This document shows, one piece after another, positions 38,805 through 51,261 of a stretch of 64,000 nt of DNA. The notes beneath the pieces are model-generated. The model was not told where the DNA came from, did not search any database, and saw only the letters and a program-made list of their open reading frames with translations. The stretch covers positions 1 to 64,000 of the forward strand of contig NZ_JAQSCU010000014.1 of assembly GCF_029945535.1 (NCBI RefSeq). Direction: 5' to 3'. The first letter of the stretch is position 1. The number at the start of each line of letters is the position of its first letter. The stretch comes from Methylotenera sp. (GTDB lineage Bacteria > Pseudomonadota > Gammaproteobacteria > Burkholderiales > Methylophilaceae). The position numbers were made by a program, and so were the translations under genes.

Positions 38805-39254
38805 TTATTTTTTAGCTTTAGGTGTTGGTGTTTTCTCAGTTAACACGTAGCTGATGTAGTTAGCTTTTTGAGCGGCTGTACAGTCCATACCTAAAATATC
38901 AACACAGTGTTGAGTGAATTTGGCTTCAACTTTATCAAAGTCAGAAAAGCGTTTTGTATTCACCACTGGTGATAGTGGTTTAATCACTTTGCCAGTCACA
39001 ATATTTTTGCCGTTATCGGCTGGGTTTGCAGTATGGCATGATGCACAAGCAGTTTCTTTGCCGTTAGCTGTTTTTACTTTGTTATTGAAAAACGCCTTGC
39101 CTTCTTCAACTGAAGGGCCCGCAAATTCTTTGTTTTCAGCAATGGCTTGGGTATGGTAAATCAATACTAATTTTTTTGCATTTGCAATACTAGCATGCGC
39201 AGAAATGGCGCTAAAGCCTAACAATGCTACTAAAAGGATACTTAATTTTTTCAT
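38805..39254 (-). CDS. monoheme cytochrome c, DUF1924 (SHP-like) family
   Basis: 149 residues from ATG 39254; GGAG eight bases upstream decides against the ATG at 39266, which overlaps that SD. The signal peptide is MKKLSILLVALLGFSAISAHA, so the protein is exported. One heme site, CASCH, at 70-74. The surrounding GKxxxTGKVIKPLSPVVNTKRF and HCVDILGMDCTAAQKANYISY stretches match DUF1924/sphaeroides heme protein relatives, which have a heme open to oxygen on the distal side. The extra pair of cysteines in the C-terminal half may form a disulfide. It stands alone; in other genomes it often accompanies a diheme cytochrome and cytochrome b, absent here. Confidence 0.85.
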   Translation of the reverse strand: MKKLSILLVALLGFSAISAHASIANAKKLVLIYHTQAIAENKEFAGPSVEEGKAFFNNKVKTANGKETACASCHTANPADNGKNIVTGKVIKPLSPVVNTKRFSDFDKVEAKFTQHCVDILGMDCTAAQKANYISYVLTEKTPTPKAKK

Positions 39255-39588
39255 TTGCTGCTCCATTATTTTAATAAAAAACTGTTCTTACTTAGCAATC
39301 ATGCTTCAACATTCACATAATAAAGTAGTTTGCAAAAAGATGCTTTAATTTTTATAAAGCGAATATTATGCCAAGATTATTAAGAAATTGTGTCTATCTT
39401 CTAAAGGTAACGTTTTAGCGTGAAAAGAGTTGACTTAATTCTGTGAAAACGCCTGCTTTTACATGACTATTGGCAGTTATTAAAGTAAAATCTAGCCTTT
39501 GCATAATGCCTTCAATCGCGTGTTAAGTGATTGTATTGCTTGGTAGTTGTTATATTGTGCCTATTGTTTGAAAGACAAGCTTGAATAT
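39255..39588. other. divergent intergenic region, cytochrome c and mnmG
   Basis: 334 AT-rich bases holding promoters for both directions. TTGACT at 39430-39435 is a possible -35 for mnmG, but I see no convincing matching -10. No gene or RNA structure was recognised. Confidence 0.4.
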
Positions 39589-41490
39589 ATGAATTTCCCT
39601 GACATTTTTGATGTGATTGTAGTTGGTGGCGGACATGCCGGCACCGAAGCTGCGCTTGCTAGCGCCAGAATGGGGCAAAAAACCTTATTGCTCACACATA
39701 ACATCGAAACTTTAGGTCAAATGTCCTGCAACCCCAGTATTGGCGGTATCGGCAAAGGTCATTTGGTTAAAGAAATTGATGCGCTTGGTGGCGCAATGGC
39801 CGCGGCGACGGATGAAGGCGGCATTCAGTTTAGAATTTTAAATTCCAGTAAAGGCCCTGCCGTACGCGCCACTCGTGCTCAAGCTGACCGTGTGTTGTAT
39901 AAAGCTGCGATTAGGCATCGCTTAGAAAATCAGCCTAACCTTTGGCTGTTTCAGCAGGCGGTGGATGACATCATTTTAGACGGTGATCGTGCTACTGGCG
40001 TAGTAACGCAAATTGGCTTGCGCTTTGCTTCTAAAACAGTCGTGCTCACTGCGGGTACATTCTTAGGTGGCTTGGTGCACGTGGGATTGCAAAACTACAG
40101 CGCTGGTCGCGCGGGTGATCCGCCAGCTATTTCATTAGCTGCGCGTTTACGTGAAATTGGTTTACCTGCAGGTCGTTTAAAAACTGGCACACCGCCGCGT
40201 ATTGACGGCCGCACGATTGATTATTCTGTGATGACGATTCAACCAGGTGATGATCCTGTGCCGGTGTTTTCCTTTATGGGCAATGTTGCGCAGCACCCTG
40301 CTCAACTGCCATGCTGGATAACTCATACGAACGAGCGTACACACGATATTATTCGTAGTGGTTTAGATCGCTCACCTATGTACACGGGAGTGATTGAAGG
40401 TGTGGGTCCACGGTATTGCCCAAGTGTGGAAGATAAAATCCATCGCTTTGCCGATAAAGATTCGCACCAAATATTTTTAGAGCCTGAGGGCCTAACTACT
40501 AATGAAGTTTACCCAAATGGCATTTCAACCAGTTTGCCGTTTGATATACAACTGGCGTTAGTGCGCTCAGTGCGTGGTTTAGAAAATGCACATATTCTGC
40601 GCCCGGGCTATGCGATTGAGTATGACTATTATGATCCGCGTGGTTTGAAAAGCTCACTGGAAACCAAAATGGTGCAAGGCTTGTTTTTTGCAGGTCAAAT
40701 TAATGGTACGACTGGGTATGAAGAAGCTGCCGCGCAAGGTTTATTGGCGGGTGCGAATGCTGCACTTTATTCACAAGGCAAAGAATCTTGGTGCCCTGCG
40801 CGCGATGAAGCCTATTTGGGTGTGATGGTCGATGATCTTATTACTCGCGGCGTCACTGAGCCATATCGTATGTTTACCAGTCGTGCAGAATATCGTTTGC
40901 AATTGAGGGAAGATAACGCAGATATGCGCCTCACTGAAATCGGTCGTAAATTAGGCTTAGTGGACGACGCGCGTTGGGAAGCATTTAGCCGTAAGAAAGA
41001 AGCGGTTGAGCGCGAGCAAGATCGCCTTAAAAAAACTTTTGTGCAACCTGCTAATGTGCCTACAGAAAAAATGGTGGAAATGTTTGGTAAGCCGCTTGAG
41101 CATGAATATAGTTTGTTTGAATTATTGCGTCGCCCAGAAGTAAGTTATGAGGCTGTGCTCACTTTAGGTGAAATCGGCTTGGGCGAAGTTGAACCTGCCG
41201 TGCGTGAGCAAGTGGAAATCGCCGCGAAATATCAAGGCTATATTGATCGCCAAACGGATGAGGTCGCACGTAGTCGTGGTCAAGAAAATACAAAGTTGCC
41301 TGATGATTTAGATTACCGAGAGATTCACGGTTTGCCAATTGAAGCGCAACAAAAATTGAACGCGCAAAAACCAGAAACTATCGGTCAAGCCAGCCGTATT
41401 TCAGGCATTACGCCTGCCGCTATTTCTTTGTTATTGGTGTATTTGAAGCGTAAGTCTCGTAATAAGCCTGCCGCAGATTTGGCCGCGTAA
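39589..41490 (+). CDS. mnmG: tRNA uridine-5-carboxymethylaminomethyl(34) synthesis enzyme MnmG
   Basis: 633 residues from ATG 39589; the in-frame extension to 39547 lacks family similarity. FAD-binding motif [19 protein letters not shown] at 11-30, [23 protein letters not shown], and the [21 protein letters not shown] motif near 365-385 are diagnostic. It acts with MnmE to modify U34 in certain tRNAs, supplying reduced flavin chemistry. It begins the rightward mnmG-rsmG-parA-parB run, with nine bases to rsmG. Confidence 0.99.
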   Translation: MNFPDIFDVIVVGGGHAGTEAALASARMGQKTLLLTHNIETLGQMSCNPSIGGIGKGHLVKEIDALGGAMAAATDEGGIQFRILNSSKGPAVRATRAQADRVLYKAAIRHRLENQPNLWLFQQAVDDIILDGDRATGVVTQIGLRFASKTVVLTAGTFLGGLVHVGLQNYSAGRAGDPPAISLAARLREIGLPAGRLKTGTPPRIDGRTIDYSVMTIQPGDDPVPVFSFMGNVAQHPAQLPCWITHTNERTHDIIRSGLDRSPMYTGVIEGVGPRYCPSVEDKIHRFADKDSHQIFLEPEGLTTNEVYPNGISTSLPFDIQLALVRSVRGLENAHILRPGYAIEYDYYDPRGLKSSLETKMVQGLFFAGQINGTTGYEEAAAQGLLAGANAALYSQGKESWCPARDEAYLGVMVDDLITRGVTEPYRMFTSRAEYRLQLREDNADMRLTEIGRKLGLVDDARWEAFSRKKEAVEREQDRLKKTFVQPANVPTEKMVEMFGKPLEHEYSLFELLRRPEVSYEAVLTLGEIGLGEVEPAVREQVEIAAKYQGYIDRQTDEVARSRGQENTKLPDDLDYREIHGLPIEAQQKLNAQKPETIGQASRISGITPAAISLLLVYLKRKSRNKPAADLAA

Positions 41491-41498
41491 ATTCCCGC

Positions 41499-42152
41499 AT
41501 GACTTTGATAAGTACGCTACAAAGCAAACTGCAATCTGGCTTGCTAGAAATGAATTTGCAGATTGATGTTGAGAAGCAGGTGAAATTGATTGCCTATTTA
41601 TTGCTCATTGATAAATGGAACAAGGTGCATAACCTCACTGCAATCCGCGACCCGTTGGAAATGGTAACTTTGCATTTGTTAGATAGCTTGAGTGTATTGC
41701 CCCATGTGCAAGCTCTAGCCCCAAAATATTTGTTGGATGTTGGTGCGGGTGCGGGTTTGCCGAGCATTCCCTTGGCGATATGTTTACCAGAGTTGCAAGT
41801 GACGGCCATAGACTCAGTCGCTAAAAAAACCAGCTTCATGCGACAAGTAAAAGGCGAGTTAGGCCTGAGCAATTTTCAGGTTGAGGTTGGTCGTGTAGAG
41901 ACTCTTAAAAAAGACGTGAAATTTGATGTAATAATTTCACGCGCTTTTTCTGAAATCGGCTTGTTTGTTAAGCTCACAAAACATCTGCTTGCCGATAATG
42001 GGCAATGGCTCGCGATGAAGGGCGTTATACCGGCGCATGAGTTTGAGCATCAAGATTATAAAAGTGCAGGTGTGCAAGTAAACAAAATTGAAGGCTTGAA
42101 GGTGGCGAGTTTAGAGGCGGAGCGCCATCTGGTTTTTTTAAGTACCACGTAG
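41499..42152 (+). CDS. rsmG: 16S rRNA (guanine527-N7)-methyltransferase
   Basis: 217 residues with the SAM-binding motif LLDVGAGAGLPSIPLAI and the RsmG N-terminal signature LLIDKWNKVHNLTAIRDP. It methylates G527 of 16S rRNA; loss of this methylation is known to give streptomycin resistance in other bacteria. The start is separated from the mnmG stop by eight bases. The stop lies in the first unit of a 15-base imperfect tandem repeat. Confidence 0.97.
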   Translation: MTLISTLQSKLQSGLLEMNLQIDVEKQVKLIAYLLLIDKWNKVHNLTAIRDPLEMVTLHLLDSLSVLPHVQALAPKYLLDVGAGAGLPSIPLAICLPELQVTAIDSVAKKTSFMRQVKGELGLSNFQVEVGRVETLKKDVKFDVIISRAFSEIGLFVKLTKHLLADNGQWLAMKGVIPAHEFEHQDYKSAGVQVNKIEGLKVASLEAERHLVFLSTT

Positions 42153-42173
42153 TTAAGTGCCATGTAGTTAAGT
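42145..42173. repeat. short tandem repeat at the rsmG stop
   Basis: CCACGTAGTTAAGT followed 15 bases later by CCATGTAGTTAAGT. Two units differing at one base, the first spanning the rsmG stop codon. A small local duplication. Confidence 0.6.
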
Positions 42174-42227
42174 CATAGTCGTAAGTTAATCTAGTTAATT
42201 TTATTCTGATAAATCTATAAGAAAATA

Positions 42228-43013
42228 ATGAAAATATTAGCAATCACTAATCAAAAAGGCGGTGTAGGTAAAACCACGACTTGCGTGAACTTGGCTGCTA
42301 GTTTGGCGAGTTTGGGTAAGCGCGTTTTACTGATTGATTTAGATCCGCAGGGCAATGCCAGTACTGGCAGCGGTATAGATAAAGCACACTTAAAGTTCAG
42401 TATTTATCATGTGTTGATTGGTGAAAAGTCGCTAAAAGAAGTGATTTTAACTAGTGAAAAAGGCGGCTTTGATATTGCCCCATCAAATCGCGATTTGGCG
42501 GGTGCGGAAGTTGAGTTGGTCAATGAGCTGGCGCGTGAGAACCGTTTAAAGGTGGCGATTGCAAAATTAGTGAGTGCCGAAGAAGCTGCGCCTTATGATT
42601 TTGTATTGTTGGATTGCCCCCCTGCCCTGAACTTGGTGACGGTAAATGCACTCACGGCTTCTAGCGCGGTGATGATACCGATGCAATGCGAATATTACGC
42701 CTTGGAAGGTTTATCTGACTTAGTGAACACCATCAAAAAAGTCCGCGCGCGCTTGAACCCGGCGTTGGAAATTGAAGGTCTGTTACGTACTTTGTTCGAT
42801 AATCGCAATATGCTTGCACAGCAAGTATCGGCGCAACTCATTAGCCATTTTGGCGATAAAGTGTACAAAACCATTATTCCACGCAATATTCGTTTAGCAG
42901 AAGCGCCCAGCTACGGCGTACCAGTGTTGAGCTATGATAAAGCCTCAAAAGGCGCGGTGGCGTATTTAGAATTAGCAAAAGAAGTTATGCGGAGTGATAA
43001 AAAAAATGGCTAA
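42228..43013 (+). CDS. parA: chromosome partitioning ATPase ParA (Soj)
   Basis: 261 residues with deviant Walker A KGGVGKTTT (9-18), DLDPQGNAS, and DFVLLDCPP as Walker B, the standard small chromosomal ParA without an N-terminal regulatory domain. ATP-bound ParA coats the nucleoid and pulls ParB-parS complexes apart during segregation. Its stop overlaps parB by eight bases. Target parS sites are present at 28156, 35637 and 38764. Confidence 0.98.
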   Translation: MKILAITNQKGGVGKTTTCVNLAASLASLGKRVLLIDLDPQGNASTGSGIDKAHLKFSIYHVLIGEKSLKEVILTSEKGGFDIAPSNRDLAGAEVELVNELARENRLKVAIAKLVSAEEAAPYDFVLLDCPPALNLVTVNALTASSAVMIPMQCEYYALEGLSDLVNTIKKVRARLNPALEIEGLLRTLFDNRNMLAQQVSAQLISHFGDKVYKTIIPRNIRLAEAPSYGVPVLSYDKASKGAVAYLELAKEVMRSDKKNG

Positions 43014-43881
43014 GTTAAAAGGCTTAAATAGAGGCTTGGGTCGCGGGCTGGATAGCTTGCTCGCAGGGGATATGGGCAGCGTTGGTGAAGCGGATTCGCT
43101 CTTGGTGCTAAAAGTAGAGCAATTGCAGCCTGGTAAATATCAACCACGTAGCTATATGGATGAGGCCGCCTTGCAAACTTTAGCTGCTTCGATTAAATCA
43201 CAAGGCATTATGCAACCGATTTTGGTGCGACATATTGACGATGAGCATTATGAAATCATTGCCGGTGAACGCCGTTGGCGCGCTAGCCAGATAGCCGGCT
43301 TAGAAGAAGTGCCGGTATTAGTGCGTGAAATCGCCGATGAAGCTGCATTGGCAATGGCGTTGATCGAAAATATTCAACGTGAAAACTTGAATCCATTGGA
43401 GGAGGCGCAAGGTATTAAGCGCCTGATTGATGAGTTTGAAATGACACACGAAAAAGCGGCAGCAGCAGTTGGTCGTTCACGTGTGGCGGTTTCAAATTTA
43501 TTGCGCTTGTTAACTTTATGCGCACCAGTGCAAGATATGTTGATGCATGGCAAGTTAGATATGGGTCATGCACGTGCTCTAATTGGATTGGAAGGCGCGC
43601 AACAAGTGATGCTTGCAACACAAATTGTGCAAAATAATTTATCAGTACGCGAAGTTGAAGGTCTGGTAAAAAATCTAGAAGCTACAGGCAATGAAGCACC
43701 GCAAAAACAAATACAGAAAACCCATGTAAATCCTGATGTTTTAAGGCTGCAAGAAGCATTAAGTGATAAGTTAGGCGCAACAGTCAGCATAAAAGCAGAT
43801 GCAAAAGGTGCGGGTACTTTAAAAATTAGTTATGCAAATTTAGATCAATTAGATGAAATTGTGAGCAGAATCTCACGCTAA
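43006..43881 (+). CDS. parB: chromosome partitioning protein ParB (Spo0J)
   Basis: 291 residues from ATG 43006 (MAKLKGLNRGLGRGLDSLL, the ParA-stimulating tail). The CTP-binding ParB domain includes GERRWRASQIAG and ENIQRENLNPLEEAQ, followed by the parS-binding helix-turn-helix (TQE-like MTHEKAAAAVGRSRVAVSNLLRLL) and a C-terminal dimerisation domain. It loads at parS and spreads as a CTP-dependent clamp. GTG 42994 is an alternative but less likely start. Confidence 0.98.
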   Translation: MAKLKGLNRGLGRGLDSLLAGDMGSVGEADSLLVLKVEQLQPGKYQPRSYMDEAALQTLAASIKSQGIMQPILVRHIDDEHYEIIAGERRWRASQIAGLEEVPVLVREIADEAALAMALIENIQRENLNPLEEAQGIKRLIDEFEMTHEKAAAAVGRSRVAVSNLLRLLTLCAPVQDMLMHGKLDMGHARALIGLEGAQQVMLATQIVQNNLSVREVEGLVKNLEATGNEAPQKQIQKTHVNPDVLRLQEALSDKLGATVSIKADAKGAGTLKISYANLDQLDEIVSRISR

Positions 43882-43928
43882 GTGTTTCATTTTGCTTAAA
43901 CAAAATGTAAATGCTTGTAACTTAATCC

Positions 43929-43957
43929 TTGACTAAAAATCGGTAATAATTCAAAAT
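43929..43957 (+). promoter_or_regulatory. possible promoter of the atp operon
   Basis: TTGACT (43929-43934), 17 bases, then CAAAAT (43952-43957), about 80 bases before atpI. Moderate match only; no other candidate in the parB-atpI gap is better. Confidence 0.4.
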
Positions 43958-44039
43958 CGCGGTCTTTGCTGGATGGTGAATGTAAGTAATCGATAAAACA
44001 GCATCCATCTAAGCGCTAAATTTTATTGGATTTAAGCAA

Positions 44040-44414
44040 TTGTCAGCATCCATCACATCAGATGTTTTTAGTAAAATGCTTAAAGTTCAATTGATTGCAA
44101 CGTTGACCGTTGCAGTAGTGGCTTTATTGGTTTCTGGTTTAAATGCGGGTGTTTCAGCAGTGCTCGGTGGCGCAAGTGTGGTGTTAGGCGCTCTAGCAGC
44201 GACTGCGATTGCTAAGCGTGGTGCGAATCAAACCGACCCGACAGCAATACTGCTAAATCTACTAAAAGCTGAAGCAGTAAAAATTTTGGTGATCATTGTT
44301 TTATTGGTGATCATTTTTAAGGTGTATAGACAATTGGTGCCATTTGCACTAATTGCAGGGTTAGCAGCAGCAGCACTGTTTTCAGGGGCTGCATTGAGTA
44401 AGTTAAAAGTTTAA
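44040..44414 (+). CDS. atpI: ATP synthase protein I
   Basis: 124 residues with four predicted membrane helices (LIATLTVAVVALLVSGLNAG; AVLGGASVVLGALAATAIA; ILVIIVLLVIIFKVY; FALIAGLAAAALFSGAAL). AtpI is a membrane protein proposed to assist c-ring assembly or Mg transport. The start is TTG 44040, with GGA nine bases upstream; ATG 44076 is in frame but has no SD. First gene of the nine-gene atp operon. Confidence 0.85.
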   Translation: MSASITSDVFSKMLKVQLIATLTVAVVALLVSGLNAGVSAVLGGASVVLGALAATAIAKRGANQTDPTAILLNLLKAEAVKILVIIVLLVIIFKVYRQLVPFALIAGLAAAALFSGAALSKLKV

Positions 44415-44448
44415 TTTAAACGAATTTAATTAAAGTAAATAATAGATT

Positions 44449-45267
44449 ATGGCTATAGAACAAGCAGAAAAAGCACTTACCCCTTCTGAATACATTACGC
44501 ATCATTTAACGTTTAATTCGCAACCAGTTGGTGATGGTAGCTTTTGGATGTTAAATTACGACAGCTTTATTATGTCTGTATTGCTCGGTGTAGTCGTAAT
44601 GGGTTTAATTTGGTGGGTAGCGCGCGGCGCAACAGCTGGCGTACCTTCAAAAGGCCAAGCATTTGTAGAGCTAATTTTCAGTTTTGTAGATGATCAAGTA
44701 AAAAATATATTCCACGGCAATCGCCACAGTTTCATCGCCCCAACAGCATTAACAGTATTTTTATGGGTTTTAGCCATGAACGCCATGGACTTTTTACCTG
44801 TAGATGTGATGCATCATTTCGTTTACGCGCCATTAGGTTTAGAGCATTGGCGCAGTGTTCCTACTTCAGATATCAATACAACTTTCGCATTGGCGTTAGC
44901 GGTTTGGTTCTTGATGATATTCTTCTCAATCAAAGTTAAAGGCTTTGGTGGTTGGATTCATGAGCTTTTCTACACGCCATTCGGCACTAAATTCTGGGTT
45001 TTACCATTGAATTTCCTATTCAATTTAATCGAATACGTATCAAAACCACTTTCACACTCATTGCGACTATTCGGCAATATGTATGCTGGTGAGGTTATTT
45101 TCTTGTTGCTCGGTATGTGGGCTGCCACTGGTATTTCAGGCACAATTTTCGGTGCAATTCTAGGTGCTGGTTGGTCAATATTCCATATCTTAATCGTGGC
45201 GTTACAAGCGTTTATTTTCATGATGTTGACAGTGGTTTATTTATCGATGGCACACGAGTCACATTAA
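44449..45267 (+). CDS. atpB: ATP synthase subunit a
   Basis: 272 residues, polytopic. The essential Arg lies in [16 protein letters not shown], and the C-terminal helix [23 protein letters not shown] matches the family. It forms the proton half-channels facing the c-ring in the inner membrane. Second gene of the operon, 34 bases after atpI. Confidence 0.98.
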   Translation: MAIEQAEKALTPSEYITHHLTFNSQPVGDGSFWMLNYDSFIMSVLLGVVVMGLIWWVARGATAGVPSKGQAFVELIFSFVDDQVKNIFHGNRHSFIAPTALTVFLWVLAMNAMDFLPVDVMHHFVYAPLGLEHWRSVPTSDINTTFALALAVWFLMIFFSIKVKGFGGWIHELFYTPFGTKFWVLPLNFLFNLIEYVSKPLSHSLRLFGNMYAGEVIFLLLGMWAATGISGTIFGAILGAGWSIFHILIVALQAFIFMMLTVVYLSMAHESH

Positions 45268-45325
45268 GTTAAAGTTTTTTGTAGTTTATTTTTTTAGTAG
45301 TTTTAGTTGTAAGTTTAATTTTTGA

Positions 45326-45604
<279 letters not shown>

Positions 45605-45674
45605 TTAGCTTATAAATAATTTGGCGCTACTTAAATTTAGCGCAAATTAAACGACTTAAATATTGGAGTAAGTA

Positions 45675-46145
45675 ATGAATATTAACTTTACACTTATCGC
45701 ACAAGCTATTGCATTTGCTGTGTTGATTTGGTTCACAGTGAAATTCGTTTGGCCACCGCTGTTATCAGCGATTGAAACACGCCAAAAGGAAATCGCTGAT
45801 GGTTTGGCAGCAGCTCAAGAAGGCAGAAGTGCTTTAGATGTTGCGGCTAAGAAATCAGAAGCGACATTAGCTGAAGCTAAACAAAAAGCGAGTGAGATTA
45901 TTGGTCAAGCTGAAAAACGCGGTTCACAAATCGTGGAAGAAGCTAAGGATAACGCTAGGACTGAAGGCGAACGCATTTTAGCTGGTGCTAAGGCTGAAAT
46001 CGACCAAGAAGTAAACCGCGCTAAAGAAGGTCTTCGTTCACAAGTGTCTGCGCTAGCTATTGCTGGTGCTGAAAAAATCTTGCGTAAAGAAATTGACGCA
46101 AAAGCACACAGTGAAATGTTATCTAAACTAGCAGCAGAACTTTAA
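45675..46145 (+). CDS. atpF: ATP synthase subunit b
   Basis: 156 residues: one N-terminal membrane helix ([20 protein letters not shown]) and a long charged coiled coil rich in Ala/Glu/Lys, the peripheral stalk. The start [11 protein letters not shown] and length equal the proteobacterial norm. It sits between atpE and atpH. Confidence 0.97.
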   Translation: MNINFTLIAQAIAFAVLIWFTVKFVWPPLLSAIETRQKEIADGLAAAQEGRSALDVAAKKSEATLAEAKQKASEIIGQAEKRGSQIVEEAKDNARTEGERILAGAKAEIDQEVNRAKEGLRSQVSALAIAGAEKILRKEIDAKAHSEMLSKLAAEL

Positions 46146-46166
46146 GCTAAGGACAGAGGAAATCAC

Positions 46167-46703
46167 ATGGCTGAAATATCAACCATCGCAAGGCCTTACG
46201 CAGTTGCTGCTTATAAGTTAGGTCGCGAACAAAAGTCGTTGGCTAAATGGTCTGAAATGTTAGGTTTTGCATCAAGTGTCGCAAGCGACGCGCAGATGCA
46301 AGCTTACATTCAAGATCCAAAAGTAGTCAGCAGCGAATTGCAAGCCGCTTTTCTAAAAGTGTGTGGCGATAAGCTTAACGAACAAGGTCAAAACTTGATT
46401 AAAGTATTGGTTGAGTACGGACGTATGTCTATTTTGCCTGCGATTACCGAAGCGTTTGAAGAGCTTAAGGCGTTAGACGAAGGTACCTTAGATGCACAAA
46501 TTATTGCTGCTGCTAAACCTAGTGCCGCAGAAGTCAAAGATTTAGTAAAACGCTTAGAAGCTAAATTCGGTAAAAAAATTGAAGCCAATGTTTCTGTAGA
46601 TTCAGAACTGATTGGTGGGATTAAAATTATTGTTGGCGATACAGTGATAGACGCATCCGTCAAAGGTCAGTTACAAAATTTAGCGTACACGCTTTCAGCT
46701 TAG
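46167..46703 (+). CDS. atpH: ATP synthase subunit delta
   Basis: 178 residues. The N-terminal helical domain begins STIARPYAVAAYKLGREQ, and the C-terminal half has the conserved VDSELIGGIKIIVGDTVIDASVKGQL. It links the b stalk to the top of the alpha/beta hexamer. AGAGGA seven bases upstream of the ATG is a strong SD. Confidence 0.97.
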   Translation: MAEISTIARPYAVAAYKLGREQKSLAKWSEMLGFASSVASDAQMQAYIQDPKVVSSELQAAFLKVCGDKLNEQGQNLIKVLVEYGRMSILPAITEAFEELKALDEGTLDAQIIAAAKPSAAEVKDLVKRLEAKFGKKIEANVSVDSELIGGIKIIVGDTVIDASVKGQLQNLAYTLSA

Positions 46704-46750
46704 GCCTAAGCAAAGAATAATTTAGGCAAAGAAAATTATTAGGAGTCAAA

Positions 46751-48292
46751 ATGCAGTTATCTACATCAGAAATCAGTGAACTGATTAAAAGCAGATTAGA
46801 AAATTTTTCTACCTCAGCTGAAGCGCGTACTCAAGGTACAGTAATTTCAGTAACCGACGGTATCGTTCGTATTCACGGTCTTTCAAACGTGATGGCTGGC
46901 GAGATGATCGAGTTTCCAGGCAACACATTCGGTTTAGCGCTTAACTTAGAGCGCGATTCAGTAGGTGCGGTTGTTCTAGGTGACTATGAGCATATTACTG
47001 AAGGCGATATCTGTAAATGTACAGGTCGTATTTTAGAAGTGCCAGTAGGTCCAGAATTAATCGGTCGCGTTGTTAATGCGCTAGGTCAGCCAATTGATGG
47101 TAAAGGCCCAGTTAATGCAAAAATGACTGACAAGATTGAAAAGGTTGCACCAGGCGTGATTGCACGTAAATCAGTTTCACAACCAGTACAAACAGGTTTG
47201 AAATCTGTTGACTCTATGGTTCCAGTTGGTCGTGGTCAACGTGAATTGATTATTGGTGACCGTCAAACAGGTAAAACTGCGGTTGCGATTGATGCCATCA
47301 TCAATCAAAAAGGTCAAAACATGACCTGTATCTATGTAGCGATTGGCCAAAAGGCTTCTACTGTCGCTAACGTGGTACGTAAACTTGAAGAAAACGGCGC
47401 ACTTGCTTACACCATCGTGGTTGCGGCAACAGCATCAGATTCAGCAGCATTACAATTTTTAGCACCGTACGCTGGTTGTACGATGGGCGAGTACTTCCGT
47501 GACCGCGGTGAGGATGCATTGATCGTTTATGATGATTTGACTAAACAAGCGATTGCTTACCGTCAAATTTCATTGTTATTACGCCGTCCACCAGGTCGTG
47601 AAGCTTACCCAGGTGACGTGTTCTACATTCACTCACGTTTGTTAGAGCGTGCAGCGCGTGTTAACGAAGATTACGTAGAAAAATTCACTAACGGTGCCGT
47701 TAAAGGCAAAACAGGTTCATTGACTGCATTGCCAGTGATTGAAACAGCGGCTGGTGACGTTTCTGCTTTCGTGCCAACTAACGTGATTTCAATTACCGAT
47801 GGTCAAATCTTCTTAGAAACTGACTTGTTCAACGCTGGTATTCGTCCTGCGATTAACGCTGGTATTTCAGTGTCTCGCGTTGGTGGTGCTGCTCAAACTA
47901 AAGTCATTAAGAAATTAGGTGGCGGTGTACGTTTAGCATTAGCGCAATACCGTGAATTGGCTGCGTTTGCGCAGTTCGCTTCTGATTTGGATGAAGCAAC
48001 ACGTAAACAATTAGACCGCGGTCGTATGTTTACTGAGTTGATGAAACAAGCGCAATACGCACCATTAAGTGTTTCTAAAATGGCGATTACATTGTTAGCA
48101 GCTAACAAAGGCTACTTTGATGATGTTCCAACCAATAAAGTGTTAGCTTTTGAAAACGCATTACACGGTTTCATGGGTTCTAAATACGCTAAATTGATGG
48201 AAGGCATTGAATCTAGCAAAGATTTAGCTGGCGATAACGAAAAAGCAGTTGAAGCCGCAATTCAGGACTTCAAAGCTACAAACGCTTACTAA
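46751..48292 (+). CDS. atpA: ATP synthase subunit alpha
   Basis: 513 residues with P-loop GDRQTGKTA, the [20 protein letters not shown] region, and the regulatory non-catalytic site expected of alpha. It forms the F1 hexamer with beta. Length equals E. coli AtpA. Strong SD AGGAG before the ATG. Confidence 0.99.
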   Translation: MQLSTSEISELIKSRLENFSTSAEARTQGTVISVTDGIVRIHGLSNVMAGEMIEFPGNTFGLALNLERDSVGAVVLGDYEHITEGDICKCTGRILEVPVGPELIGRVVNALGQPIDGKGPVNAKMTDKIEKVAPGVIARKSVSQPVQTGLKSVDSMVPVGRGQRELIIGDRQTGKTAVAIDAIINQKGQNMTCIYVAIGQKASTVANVVRKLEENGALAYTIVVAATASDSAALQFLAPYAGCTMGEYFRDRGEDALIVYDDLTKQAIAYRQISLLLRRPPGREAYPGDVFYIHSRLLERAARVNEDYVEKFTNGAVKGKTGSLTALPVIETAAGDVSAFVPTNVISITDGQIFLETDLFNAGIRPAINAGISVSRVGGAAQTKVIKKLGGGVRLALAQYRELAAFAQFASDLDEATRKQLDRGRMFTELMKQAQYAPLSVSKMAITLLAANKGYFDDVPTNKVLAFENALHGFMGSKYAKLMEGIESSKDLAGDNEKAVEAAIQDFKATNAY

Positions 48293-48316
48293 TAATTCTA
48301 CTATCTAGGACTAAAA

Positions 48317-49183
48317 ATGGCTGGTAGTAAAGAGATTAGAACCAAGATCAAGAGTGTTGAAAATACACGCAAGATCACCAAGGCGATGGAAATGGTTGCC
48401 GCTTCTAAAATGCGTAAAGCGCAAGATAGAATGCGTGCTAGCCGTCCGTATGCTGAGAAAATTCGTAACGTTGCTGCGCATCTTTCATTTGCAAACCCAG
48501 AGTATAAGCACCCATATTTAATCAAACGTGAGGTTGTTAAAAACGTCGGTTTGATTGTGGTGAGCTCAGATAAAGGCCTATGTGGCGGTTTAAATACCAA
48601 CATGCTGCGCCTCTCAGTTAACCAAATGAAAAATTGGGAATCTGAAGGTAAAGCGATTGCGGTAAGTGCAATTGGTAACAAAGGTTTCAGTTTCATGAAC
48701 CGCGTTGGTGCTAATGTTAAATCGCACATTACTGGTTTAGGCGATGTGCCGCATTTAGAAACGCTAATCGGTACGATTAAAGTGATGCTAGATATGTATG
48801 AAGCTGGCGAAATTGATCAGCTTTATATTAGCTATACCAAGTTCATTAATACCATGAAGCAAGAGCCAGTGATGGAGCAATTATTACCATTGAGCGGCGA
48901 GCAACTAGGTAGTCCTAAAGGTCATTGGGATTACATCTATGAGCCTGAAGCTAAGCCAGTAGTTGATCAATTGATGACACGTTATATCGAATCATTAGTT
49001 TATAACGCTGTGGCAGAGAATATGGCTTCAGAGCAATCATCACGTATGGTGGCAATGAAATCAGCGTCTGACAATGCGAAAGAAGTGATTGGTGATTTGA
49101 AACTGGTTTACAACAAAGCACGTCAAGCAGCCATTACCAAAGAGATTTCAGAAATCGTCGGCGGCGCGGCAGCGGTATCATAG
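48317..49183 (+). CDS. atpG: ATP synthase subunit gamma
   Basis: 288 residues. The N-terminal [24 protein letters not shown] and C-terminal SARMVAM-like helix ([20 protein letters not shown]) form the central coiled-coil rotor shaft. [10 protein letters not shown] is the conserved globular motif. Located between alpha and beta genes as usual. Confidence 0.98.
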   Translation: MAGSKEIRTKIKSVENTRKITKAMEMVAASKMRKAQDRMRASRPYAEKIRNVAAHLSFANPEYKHPYLIKREVVKNVGLIVVSSDKGLCGGLNTNMLRLSVNQMKNWESEGKAIAVSAIGNKGFSFMNRVGANVKSHITGLGDVPHLETLIGTIKVMLDMYEAGEIDQLYISYTKFINTMKQEPVMEQLLPLSGEQLGSPKGHWDYIYEPEAKPVVDQLMTRYIESLVYNAVAENMASEQSSRMVAMKSASDNAKEVIGDLKLVYNKARQAAITKEISEIVGGAAAVS

Positions 49184-49235
49184 TATTTTTAAGAATTAAA
49201 TTACAATTCAACAGATTAGCTTGAATAGGATATAA

Positions 49236-50678
<1,443 letters not shown>

Positions 50679-50723
50679 GCTGATTAAGCACTTAGTAAAC
50701 TTTAATAAAGTATAGAGAAAAAT

Positions 50724-51149
50724 ATGGCAAATACTGTTCATATCGATGTAGTAAGTGCAGAAGCCAGCATTTTTGCTGGTGAAGCTGAGTTTGTTGTAGT
50801 TCCGGTAAGTACGGGTGAAGTAGGTATATACCCTCACCATGCACCTATGGTCACTACAATCAAACCAGGCTCATTGCGTATTAAACTGGCTGATTCTGCT
50901 GAAGAGACTTTGATTTTCATCTCAGGCGGTTTGTTAGAAGTGCAACCAGGTTTAATTACTGTGTTGGCTGATACTGCAGTGCGTGGTCACGATTTAGATG
51001 AAGCTAAAGCAGTTGCTTCAAAAGCAGCAGCTGAAGAAGCTATGAAGAATCGAACTTCGGATATGGATTATGCAAAAGCACAGGCTGAATTGTCTGAAGC
51101 GATTGCACAAATTCAAGCGATTGAACGACTACGTAAAGTTAATCATTGA
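50724..51149 (+). CDS. atpC: ATP synthase subunit epsilon
   Basis: 141 residues. The N-terminal beta-sandwich (HIDVVSAEASIFAGEAEFVVVP; GEVGIYPHHAPMVTTIKPG) is followed by a two-helix C-terminal domain rich in Ala. It binds gamma and can inhibit ATP hydrolysis. Last gene of the operon, followed by a terminator. Confidence 0.98.
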   Translation: MANTVHIDVVSAEASIFAGEAEFVVVPVSTGEVGIYPHHAPMVTTIKPGSLRIKLADSAEETLIFISGGLLEVQPGLITVLADTAVRGHDLDEAKAVASKAAAEEAMKNRTSDMDYAKAQAELSEAIAQIQAIERLRKVNH

Positions 51150-51190
51150 TGACCAAAATCAATTCGGTGTAACGAAAGTTAACACCAGCA

Positions 51191-51216
51191 AAAAGGCAGC
51201 TTAGGCTGCCTTTTTT
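51191..51216 (+). terminator. rho-independent terminator of the atp operon
   Basis: GGCAGC-TTAG-GCTGCC preceded by an A-run and followed by six T residues, 42 bases after the atpC stop. Confidence 0.92.
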
Positions 51217-51261
51217 GTTATACTTTAGCCATGCAAAAATCACAGAAGTCTTAAAGGCATA

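Noticed and set aside
43888-43907. CATTTTG...CAAAATG hairpin after parB as terminator
   Set aside because: A seven-base AT-rich stem without a following T-run; too weak to call.
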